The notes under the pieces are model-generated. The model saw only the letters and a list, made by a program, of their open reading frames with translations, did not search any database and was not told where the DNA came from. From contig JAUXNZ010000179.1 of assembly GCA_030682595.1 (NCBI GenBank), positions 1 through 6,438 of the forward strand: 6,438 bases of DNA. Reading direction: 5' to 3'. This document shows, one piece after another, positions 1 to 6,438 of the stretch. A program made the translations under genes and the position numbers. This DNA comes from Rhodocyclaceae bacterium (lineage in GTDB: Bacteria > Pseudomonadota > Gammaproteobacteria > Burkholderiales > Rhodocyclaceae). Within the stretch, counting starts at the first letter, position 1, and every line of letters begins with the position of its first letter.

Positions 1-103
1 GCGCGCAGGCCGAAGTGGCCGAGGCCGTCGCCTTCGCCGAAGCCGGCACCTGGGAGCCGGTCGAGGATTTGTTGAAGGACGTGCATACGCCGGAGATGGC
101 GCC

Positions 104-107
<4 letters not shown>
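1..107 (+). CDS. 2-oxoacid (pyruvate/acetoin-type) dehydrogenase E1 component, alpha subunit, C-terminal fragment
   Basis: Only the last 34 codons are inside the window; the gene starts to the left. In the frame ending at the TGA at 105-107 the tail includes AVAFAEAGTWEPVEDLLKDV, which resembles the C-terminus of heterotetrameric pyruvate dehydrogenase or acetoin dehydrogenase E1 alpha subunits. E1 alpha and beta together use thiamine diphosphate to decarboxylate a 2-oxoacid and pass the acyl group to lipoyl-E2. The stop overlaps the E1 beta start as ATGA (104-107), and the next three genes follow the complex order, which supports the call despite the short fragment. The thiamine-binding motif of E1 alpha lies outside the window, so substrate type cannot be judged from this piece. 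Confidence 0.8.
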
Positions 108-1074
<967 letters not shown>

Positions 1075-1078
<4 letters not shown>

Positions 1079-2331
1079 TCGAATTCAAACTTCCTTCGCT
1101 GGGCGCCGACATGGACGAAGGCACGCTGCTCGAATGGCGGGTGAAGCCCGGCGACGCCGTAAAGAAAGGCCAGGTGATCGCCGTCGTCGACACCGCGAAG
1201 GCGGCAGTCGATATCGAGTGCTGGCAGGACGGCACGATCGGCGAGCTGCTGGCCGAGGTCGGCCAGAAAATGCCGGTCGGCACGGTGATGGCGACGCTGA
1301 GTGCCACTGGGGAAAAAGCCGGCGCAACAAGCGAAAAGACAGCTGCCGCAAAAGTCGGCGTTGGTGGGACGGCGGTTGCTGGCGCGCCGCCGGCAGTTCC
1401 GGCAGCTCCGCCGCAGACAGCGCTGCCCGTTGCGCCGGCCGCCCCGGCGCTGCGCCGCATGATTTCCCCGGCGGCACGCAAGCACGCCGCCGAAAAAGGC
1501 GTCGATATCGACAGCCTGACCGGCAGCGGCCCGCATGGCGCGGTGATCCTGGCGGACGTCGAGACTGCCGCGGCGCAAGGCGCAGCGGCCGCGCCCCGCC
1601 CGCCGGTCGCCGGCACCGCGGAGCTGCCCTCGGCCGAAAAAGGCGCAGCACGCAGCGCCGCGATGCGCCAGGCCATCGCCACCGCGATGGCGCGCTCGAA
1701 GCGCGAGATCCCGCACTACTACGTGGCCGAGGACATTCCGCTGGCGCGCGCCCTGGCCTGGTTGCAGACCGCAAACAGCCAGCGCGCCATGGCCGAGCGG
1801 CTGTTGCCGGCCGTGCTGCTGCTCAAGGCCGTGGCGGTGACGCTGCGGAGCTATCCCGAACTCAACGGCTGGTGCCACGACGGCGCCTTCGTGACAGCGG
1901 AGCGCAGCAATCTCGGCGTGGCGATCTCGCTGCGCCAGGGCGGCCTGATCGCGCCGGCGCTGCTCGATGCCGGCACCAAGCCGCTGACGACGCTGATGCA
2001 GGAACTCACCGACCTGGTGCAGCGCGCCCGCGCCGGATCATTGCGCAGTTCCGAACTCACCGATGGCACGATCACCGTGACCAACCTCGGCGACCAGGGC
2101 ACGCAGACGGTGTTCGGCGTGATCTATCCGCCGCAGGTCGCGCTGGTCGGCTTCGGCCGCATCGTCGAACGGCCGTGGGCCGAGGATGGCGGGCTCAAGG
2201 TGCTGCCGGTCGTCACGGCCAGCCTCGCCGCCGACCACCGCGTCTCCGACGGCCATCGCGGCGCGCTGTTCCTGCGCGAGCTCGCCGAGCTGCTGCAGCA
2301 TCCCGAAGAACTCGACAAGGAAGCGCCATGA
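1075..2331 (+). CDS. 2-oxoacid dehydrogenase E2, dihydrolipoamide acyltransferase
   Basis: A 418-residue E2 that receives the acyl group from E1 on a swinging lipoyl arm and transfers it to CoA, forming the core of the complex. Domains in order: one lipoyl domain (about 1-77, with the lipoyl lysine K42 in DTAKAAVDIE); an Ala/Pro-rich flexible linker (about 78-125); a peripheral-subunit-binding domain (about 127-164, RRMISPAARKHAAEKG and the GSGPHGAVILADV end); a second Ala/Pro linker; and the catalytic acyltransferase domain (about 193-418). The catalytic motif DHRVSDG is present (H388, D392). One lipoyl domain and this length are normal for acetoin- or Gram-positive-like PDH E2s. Part of the first linker (KVGVGGTAV) is encoded by a sequence repeated elsewhere in the window. 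The stop overlaps the ACP start as ATGA. No E3 gene is seen nearby although the E1/E3-binding domain is intact, so E3 is probably encoded elsewhere. Confidence 0.93.
1351..1377 (+). repeat. Short dispersed repeat, copy inside the E2 linker
   Basis: This 27-base stretch matches 5487-5513 at 25 of 27 positions, in the same orientation; the differences are at 1361 and 1365 (T here, C there). In the E2 frame it encodes KVGVGGTAV, a glycine/valine insertion in an otherwise Ala/Pro linker. A disordered linker could tolerate such an insertion. The match is read directly; that it is a mobile or multiplied repeat is inferred. Confidence 0.55.
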
Positions 2332-2591
2332 CCGAAGCTGACATCCGCGACATCCGCGACATCCGCGCCGTGGTGCTGGCCACGCTGCAATCCATCGCGC
2401 CCGAGGTCGAGACCGACGCGCTGCGCGGCGACCGCCCGCTGCGCAACCAGGTGGATCTCGACTCCATGGACTGGCTCAACTTCCTACTCGGCCTCAACAA
2501 ACGGCTCAAGGTCGAGATTCCCGAGGTCGATTACAGAAAACTGATTACGCTGGACGACGTCGTCGCCTACCTGCAGGCCAGGGTCGGTTGA
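2328..2591 (+). CDS. Acyl carrier protein (phosphopantetheine-binding), coupled to the 2-oxoacid dehydrogenase operon
   Basis: An 87-residue acidic protein with the ACP fold pattern: helix 1 (about 12-25), the DLDSMDWLNFL motif starting helix 2 (43-53), and the helix 3/4 region VEIPEVDYRKLITLDDVVAYL. S46 is the expected 4'-phosphopantetheine attachment serine. DSMDWLNF differs from the DSLD(T/S)VE of housekeeping fatty-acid ACPs, so this is a specialised carrier. Its ATG overlaps the E2 stop (ATGA, 2328-2331), with AAGG at 2317-2320 about 7 bases ahead, so its output is probably tied to E2. The longer open frame upstream is a shadow of E2. The N-terminus holds a threefold DIR repeat. The partner is unknown: it may accept the acyl group from E2 or carry a product of a neighbouring pathway outside the window. 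This is inference from context. Confidence 0.88.
   Translation: MTEADIRDIRDIRAVVLATLQSIAPEVETDALRGDRPLRNQVDLDSMDWLNFLLGLNKRLKVEIPEVDYRKLITLDDVVAYLQARVG
2340..2366 (+). repeat. Three perfect tandem copies of a 9-base unit in the ACP start
   Basis: The unit GACATCCGC occurs three times without change at 2340, 2349 and 2358. It encodes DIR-DIR-DIR (residues 5-13) just before ACP helix 1. Multiples of nine keep the frame, so copy number could vary by slippage without breaking the gene. Confidence 0.9.
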
Positions 2592-2614
2592 GCGCCGCAG
2601 CGGCGCAGCGGCGC
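2592..2614. repeat. GC-rich inverted repeat directly after the ACP stop
   Basis: GCGCCGC at 2592-2598 is followed by its reverse complement GCGGCGC twice, at 2600-2606 and 2608-2614. Pairing with the distal copy gives a 7-bp stem with a 9-base loop. There is no T-tract on the plus strand, so it is not a classic intrinsic terminator, but it sits where the operon transcript should end and could act in termination or 3'-end protection. Confidence 0.4.
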
Positions 2615-2622
2615 ATAACGCC

Positions 2623-2637
2623 AATCCCACAGGGATT
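2623..2637. terminator. Small hairpin between convergent transcription units, possible weak terminator
   Basis: AATCCC-ACA-GGGATT is a perfect 6-bp inverted repeat with a 3-base loop, followed by TCC. It lies about 30 bases after the ACP stop and faces minus-strand transcription from the right. The stem is short and the U-run poor, so the terminator role is only a guess from position. Confidence 0.25.
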
Positions 2638-2741
2638 TCCTGCGGTCGCGCCGACTTTGGGGGGCGTCTGCTTGTGACCCGCTGCCGGCATTCGCCCTTG
2701 CGATCATCCAGCGGTTGAATCCAAGAACGGTCAGCTGCCCC

Positions 2742-3142
2742 TCAGTGGTTAATCGGGCTGAAAGGCAGATGGTCCCATCGTCCCCACGCATCGACCTGCC
2801 ATGCCGGGATCGCCTCTACCTGTGCCGAGATCGGTAGCCGTTCCGAGCTCAGGCAGGTGACGGCTCCGGCACCTGTTTCGAGTCCAAGATTTTCCAGTAC
2901 CGAAAAATGCCGCACCGCCTCCAGCGTGGCCGGGCTGCTACATTCCGTGAGATAAGCAGCCAGATCAGGCCGGAAGCCTGGAGGATGGAAAGCCAGTGCT
3001 TGGCGGTATTCGGCGCCACGCCCACGTCGCGCGCCATATCGGCGATATTGAGCAGTTGCGCCGTACGTGCCGCCGCGCTGCGCAAAAAACGGGGGAACGC
3101 CATCAGGTCGCCCACCCGGGACCGGATAATCGAGCGTTCGAG
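2742..3142 (-). pseudogene. Remnant of a DUF4143-type AAA ATPase
   Basis: Minus-strand pieces of a DUF4143-domain AAA ATPase survive in two frames. From 3142 to about 2955 the frame reads LER..., VGDLMAFPRFLR, then NTAKHWLSILQASGLIWLL, the winged-helix-like region of these proteins. Near 2955-2957 the homology shifts by one base to a second frame reading AYLTECSSPATLEA and later LGLETGAGAVTCLSSERLP to the TGA at 2742-2744, which resembles the family C-terminus. Between LIWLL and AYLTE about 25 family residues are missing, and between TLEA and the C-terminal piece about 100 are missing. The whole N-terminal ATPase half (Walker A/B) is absent. An open frame of 88 codons (2849-3115, GTG start) spans the first piece, but its end is out-of-frame nonsense. 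Family assignment is from recalled conserved motifs, so the deletion sizes are approximate. Confidence 0.7.
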
Positions 3143-5443
3143 CTAGACCACTTCCACCCGGTTGCGTCCGTTCGCCTTGGCCTGGTACAGCGCCGCATCG
3201 GCACGTGCCAGTGCCTCATCGCCGCTCGCGTCTCCTTGTCTCAGCGACGTGACCCCGATGCTGACGGTGGTGTGGATGCATTTCCCGTCAATCATGACGT
3301 GCTCTGCATCGAATTCCTGCCGCAAGCGTTCGGCGAATTCCACGGCATCGGAGGAATTCGAGCCGATCAGCAGAATGGCGAACTCCTCGCCGCCCAGGCG
3401 GCCGGCCAAGTCGGTCTTGCGCAGGCCGTCCCGGACGAGCACGGAAAAACGTTGTAGCACCCCATCCCCGGCGGCGTGACCATGGCTGTCGTTGACCTGC
3501 TTGAAGTGATCCAGATCGAGCATCATCAGCGTCGCCGAGACCTCCGGGAAGCGACGGATGCGCGCCGATTCCTGCTCAAGTGTGGCCATGAAGTGGCGCC
3601 GGTTGGGCAGGCCGGTCAACGGGTCGGTACTGGCCAGGCTGTGCAGTTCCTCCTGCATGCGCTTGCGCGCGGTGATGTCCTGTTTGATGCCGACGAAATG
3701 CCGAATGACGCCGCTATCGTCGAGCACCGGGGCGATGGTCAGTTCCTCATCGTAGAGGCTGCCGTCGCGTTTCTTGTTGATGACTTCGCCGCGCCAGGTG
3801 CGGCCAGCCAGGATGACTCGCCACATTTCCTCGTAAAAGGCGCGGTCCTGCAAACCGGATTTCACCAGATCCGCCGGCTTGCGGCCCATGGCTTCGTCGC
3901 GGGGGTAGCCGGTGAGCTGCTCGAAGGCCGGGTTCACCCACCGAATGCTGGCATCCGGGTCGGTGATGACGATGCCATTGGCAACCGCCTCCAGCGCCGA
4001 AACCAACAGCTTGTCACGGGCCTGCGCTTCCTTGCGCGCGGTGATGTCATGAAACACCACCACCGCGCCTATGCGCTTGCCACCGCTCTCGATGGGGGCG
4101 GCGGTGACGTCTACGGGAAAACCGCTGCCATCCTTGCGCAAAAACCACTCTTCGCCACGCCGCAGGCGACCGTCGGCGAGGGATTGCAGGATCGGGCAGT
4201 CTTCGCTCGGGTAGGGGCGGCCATCGCTGTGGTGGTGGTGGATGCGGCCATGCTGTTCCAGGCCGAGCAATTCATCCTCGCTGAAACCAAGCATCTCCAG
4301 AGCGGCAAGGTTGACGAAGGTGCAACGGCCGGCCAGGTCCATGCCGAATACACCTTCTCCCAGGGCGTCCAGGAGTTGTCTGCGCTCCTCTGCCAGGCGA
4401 TGCTCCTGTTCCCGCAATTGGGTCTGACGGCGCATGAGCAGGACGAGCAGAATGAAGATGAGCAGCGTGGCGACCGACACTACGCCGATGACCGGGCCAT
4501 GCCGGCGCAGAACATCGGCCAGGGTGAATTCCGGGATTTGGTCGAAAGGCGGCAGGCGCAAGGTGTGGAGGACGTTGCGCACCGGCTCGTAGTCGGCGGG
4601 CTCGGACCAGCCATAGTATTGTCCCTGGCGCGCCGCCGGATGATCCGGGCGCAAGGCAATCAAGGCCGAGGCCAGCATCCTGGCAAGCTCCGGATCGGTG
4701 TGGGGCATCGCCGCGATGGGCCATTCGGGATACAGACTGGTGGATAGCAGGAACGGAAAGCCAGCCTCATGGCGCCGGTCCAGGACGTGCAGGCGGGTCG
4801 GGTCCAGACGGCCCGAGGCATTCATCGCCTCGATCAGTCCGGTGCGTATGAAGCCGGCGTCTGCCTGACCCGCGAGCACGGCATCGACCACTTTGTCATG
4901 GGGCATGCCAGTGGTCACCAGATTGACGTCGCGGGTCATGGACAGGCCGATCTTGGCGAGTTCGTAGGCCTGCATCTGATAGCCGCCGAAGGAGTCGGCA
5001 TCGGGGGTGGCGATGGTCTTGCCGCGCAGATCGGATAGACCCGCGATGTCGTTGCGGTCGGCACGGCTGAAAATCACCCCGCCGAACTGCGGGATGGGCT
5101 GGCCCTGATCGAGGGGAATCAGGGTGGCCACCGGCGAGGACAGGCCGTTGCGACTGGCCATCAGGACATAGTGGGCCGGATTGGTCAGAACGAAGTCGAT
5201 GCGGCGCTGGACGATGGCCGCTTCCAGCTCCGGATAGGTCAGGATTTCCAGCACGACCGGTCGACCGATGCGTGCCGATAGATGGTCCGCCGTTGGCTGC
5301 CAGCGGGCCAGGGTTTCCGGCTTGGGCCGGAAGGCCAGCACGCCCAGGGTCGCCGGCGGCAAGGCCCACACCGGCAATGCACAGGCCAGCAAACACAAAC
5401 AGCAGGCGGCACGGATCAGGGCGTGGGCAAATACATTGATCAT
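3143..5443 (-). CDS. Membrane-bound diguanylate cyclase with PhnD/TtrS-like periplasmic sensor and two PAS domains
   Basis: A 766-residue protein expected to make cyclic di-GMP from two GTP in response to a periplasmic ligand. A signal peptide (1-27, ending ALPVWA) leads to a PhnD-like binding domain (about 30-290), with DFVLTNPAHYV (83-93) and ADSFGGYQMQ (149-158) typical of sensor versions such as the TtrS tetrathionate sensor. The domain has no cysteine. A membrane helix (about 316-337) is followed by a short charged helix, PAS1 (about 353-470) and PAS2 (about 476-594), both ending in DITARK. The GGDEF domain (about 600-766) has DLDHFKQVND (metal ligand D643), the active-site GGEEF (684-688) and the inhibitory I-site RKTD (675-678), so it looks active and product-inhibited. 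PAS1 carries IHHHHSDGRPYPSEDCPI (401-418), a His-rich loop with C416. There is no EAL domain. The ATG at 5441-5443 is chosen because it gives a normal signal peptide; no Shine-Dalgarno precedes it. Ligand unknown. Confidence 0.92.
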   Translation of the reverse strand: MINVFAHALIRAACCLCLLACALPVWALPPATLGVLAFRPKPETLARWQPTADHLSARIGRPVVLEILTYPELEAAIVQRRIDFVLTNPAHYVLMASRNGLSSPVATLIPLDQGQPIPQFGGVIFSRADRNDIAGLSDLRGKTIATPDADSFGGYQMQAYELAKIGLSMTRDVNLVTTGMPHDKVVDAVLAGQADAGFIRTGLIEAMNASGRLDPTRLHVLDRRHEAGFPFLLSTSLYPEWPIAAMPHTDPELARMLASALIALRPDHPAARQGQYYGWSEPADYEPVRNVLHTLRLPPFDQIPEFTLADVLRRHGPVIGVVSVATLLIFILLVLLMRRQTQLREQEHRLAEERRQLLDALGEGVFGMDLAGRCTFVNLAALEMLGFSEDELLGLEQHGRIHHHHSDGRPYPSEDCPILQSLADGRLRRGEEWFLRKDGSGFPVDVTAAPIESGGKRIGAVVVFHDITARKEAQARDKLLVSALEAVANGIVITDPDASIRWVNPAFEQLTGYPRDEAMGRKPADLVKSGLQDRAFYEEMWRVILAGRTWRGEVINKKRDGSLYDEELTIAPVLDDSGVIRHFVGIKQDITARKRMQEELHSLASTDPLTGLPNRRHFMATLEQESARIRRFPEVSATLMMLDLDHFKQVNDSHGHAAGDGVLQRFSVLVRDGLRKTDLAGRLGGEEFAILLIGSNSSDAVEFAERLRQEFDAEHVMIDGKCIHTTVSIGVTSLRQGDASGDEALARADAALYQAKANGRNRVEVV

Positions 5444-5451
5444 GGGCGCGA

Positions 5452-5457
5452 ATTATA
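5452..5457 (-). promoter_or_regulatory. Perfect TATAAT -10 element just upstream of the diguanylate cyclase start
   Basis: The minus strand reads TATAAT at 5457-5452, with 8 bases between it and the ATG. A start site 6-8 bases downstream would fall at or next to the ATG, giving a leaderless or nearly leaderless mRNA, which fits the absence of a Shine-Dalgarno site. The -35 is weak: TTGGTC at 5482-5477 with a long 19-base spacer, and nothing better at 17. AT-rich TATAAT is rare in this GC-rich sequence, but the match could still be chance. Confidence 0.4.
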
Positions 5458-5486
5458 TGGGGCAACCTGCGCGCCAGACCAAACAG

Positions 5487-5513
5487 AAAGTCGGCGCTGG
5501 CGGGACGGCGGTT
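5487..5513 (+). repeat. Short dispersed repeat, copy at the end of the transporter gene
   Basis: 25 of 27 bases match 1351-1377 in E2. On the plus strand the sequence continues as codons for GTAVYAPLR (5502-5528), which is antisense to the last codons and TAA stop of the transporter (stop at 5513-5515). The repeat therefore borders, and may supply, the end of that gene. Confidence 0.5.
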
Positions 5514-6438
5514 TACGCTCCGTTGCGGTCTTTTGGATTCACAAGAACCAGATATTGCCGGTGCAGGGTCACCAGCACCCAGGCCCAGATGACGCAACCC
5601 AGCAGGGTCACCCAACCGAGGTCGGCCACGCCCTTGCCGACCAGTGTCCAGTGGCTGAGGGCAATGATGATCAGGGAGCCCAGCGCCTTGAACAGGCGAT
5701 AGCCGAACATGTCGATCCAGGCCTTGGCCTGGTACATGAGCTGGGGCTCGACCGGGATGTAGAGCAGTTCCTTGGCGGCGCGGTTGATGGAATAGGACAG
5801 GCCGCGGTCGCTGATCTTCATGATGGCGGCCGTGATGTAGGTCGGCTGGAGCATGAAGCCGCCGGTTGCCAGGGCCAGCGCCACGGGTTGCACCAGCAGT
5901 CCGGCGAGCACCCCCAGGTAGCCGAGGATCAGGGGGGTGAGCACCAGGTTCACGGCGATCGAGACGCCGCCCATGACGCTGAAGAACAGCGAGAGCGCGA
6001 CGGTGCGTGCCTCCCGTTCCGGATAGGCCAGCTCGATGATGCGCAGGAACTGGTATTCCACCAGGGGGGCGATGGCCTGGGCCAGCAGCAGGGCGAAAGC
6101 GATCAGCACCAGATAGCGATTGCCGGCGATCAGGCGCCAGCCGCCCGCCTGCGCCGCCAGGATTGCCGGCGCTGCGTCTTCCCCGGTCCGGCACAGCCAT
6201 CCCCAGCGGTCCATGGCCCAGGTGAGGAAGAAGATGAGGCCGACGATGGCGGCAGCCACCAGCATGAGGTCGGGAGTCTGCAAGGGGGTATAGCTGAGCA
6301 GCAGCGTCGCCACGAGGCTGCCGAAGACGCCGCCGACCAACCCACCGGTGCCGACCAGGCCATACCAGCGCCGGCCATCTTCCGTTCGATAACTGCTGTC
6401 GGCGAGGCTCCAGAACTGCTCGACCAGCACGACGCCGA
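5513..6438 (-). CDS. Npt1/Npt2-like (ADP/ATP translocase family) membrane transporter, C-terminal part
   Basis: The last 308 codons of a multi-pass membrane protein; the frame stays open past the right edge, so the true start is outside (a GTG at 6430 is internal). At least seven hydrophobic segments are visible, including VGLIFFLTWAM, YLVLIAFALLLAQAIAPLV, LVLTPLILGYLGVLAGLL and WVTLLGCVIWAWVLV. EQFWSLADSSY near the visible start and the loop SINRAAKELLYIPVEP followed by KAWIDMFGYRLFKALG resemble the NTP/NDP exchange (Tlc/Npt) family and its homologues in free-living bacteria. Classic members exchange ATP/ADP in obligate intracellular bacteria and plastids; in free-living hosts the substrate is not settled, so transport of nucleotides here is not claimed. 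It precedes the diguanylate cyclase on the same strand with a 69-base gap. The C-terminus, KDRNGA, lies against a dispersed repeat. Confidence 0.75.
   Translation of the reverse strand, partial: GVVLVEQFWSLADSSYRTEDGRRWYGLVGTGGLVGGVFGSLVATLLLSYTPLQTPDLMLVAAAIVGLIFFLTWAMDRWGWLCRTGEDAAPAILAAQAGGWRLIAGNRYLVLIAFALLLAQAIAPLVEYQFLRIIELAYPEREARTVALSLFFSVMGGVSIAVNLVLTPLILGYLGVLAGLLVQPVALALATGGFMLQPTYITAAIMKISDRGLSYSINRAAKELLYIPVEPQLMYQAKAWIDMFGYRLFKALGSLIIIALSHWTLVGKGVADLGWVTLLGCVIWAWVLVTLHRQYLVLVNPKDRNGA

Larger units (their letters stand above)
2592..2741. other. Intergenic region between ACP and the ATPase remnant
   Basis: No convincing gene is seen here. Apart from the two inverted repeats, the minus strand reading from 2658 begins with AAAGTCGGCGC, an 11-base match to 5487-5497. 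Further on it encodes WDWRYAPLR, which resembles GTAVYAPLR read from the copy at 5502-5528. I take this as a diverged relative of the same short repeat family rather than a protein gene. The last 80 bases or so show nothing recognisable. Confidence 0.4.

Noticed and set aside
2567..2791. 74-codon minus-strand frame in the intergenic region
   Set aside because: It spans the ACP end, the inverted repeats and the repeat-like segment, with no start signal or domain; better explained as repeat sequence.
3662..4048. An 18-base exact repeat at 3662-3679 and 4031-4048
   Set aside because: It encodes DITARK at the end of each PAS domain, a common motif there, so shared codons explain it without a separate element.
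3476..4747. 423-codon plus-strand open frame opposite the cyclase
   Set aside because: It is antisense to the PAS-PAS-GGDEF coding sequence, which has clear domains; the plus-strand translation shows no motif of its own.
4896..6200. 434-codon minus-strand open frame across the cyclase-transporter boundary
   Set aside because: It is out of frame with both genes and has the Gly/Pro/Arg-rich composition of a GC-rich shadow.

Overview
This is a GC-rich window from what looks like a free-living betaproteobacterium, perhaps Rhodocyclales- or Thiobacillus-like. That placement is inferred from GC content, codon use and gene types; the window has no rRNA or other marker to fix the taxon.

Left third, plus strand (1-2591): a tight operon for a 2-oxoacid dehydrogenase complex. 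It holds the C-terminal end of E1 alpha (entering from the left), a complete E1 beta, a complete single-lipoyl E2 acyltransferase, and a small acyl carrier protein (ACP). All three junctions are ATGA overlaps, so the four genes are probably translationally coupled. E1 beta has the pyruvate/acetoin-type active-site sequence. No E3 is visible, although E2 keeps a peripheral-subunit-binding domain. The ACP is the unusual member: it suggests that acyl groups made by the complex may be linked to a carrier protein as well as, or instead of, CoA.

Middle (2592-3142): about 550 bases without an intact gene. The first 150 bases, between convergent transcription units, hold GC-rich inverted repeats and a sequence resembling a short repeat found elsewhere in the window. 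The remainder is a decayed minus-strand remnant of a DUF4143-type AAA ATPase, with a frameshift and apparent internal deletions. It begins directly after the stop codon of the next gene.

Right half, minus strand (3143-6438): a 766-residue membrane-bound diguanylate cyclase with a periplasmic PhnD/TtrS-like binding domain, one membrane helix, two PAS domains and a GGEEF domain with an intact I-site. Upstream of it is the C-terminal 308 residues of an Npt1/Npt2-like (ADP/ATP translocase family) membrane transporter, cut by the window edge. The cyclase has a perfect TATAAT so close to its ATG that its mRNA may be leaderless.

A 27-base sequence (25/27 identical) occurs both inside the E2 linker and at the end of the transporter gene, and a related piece lies in the middle intergenic region. 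This points to a small dispersed repeat family that has entered coding sequence.
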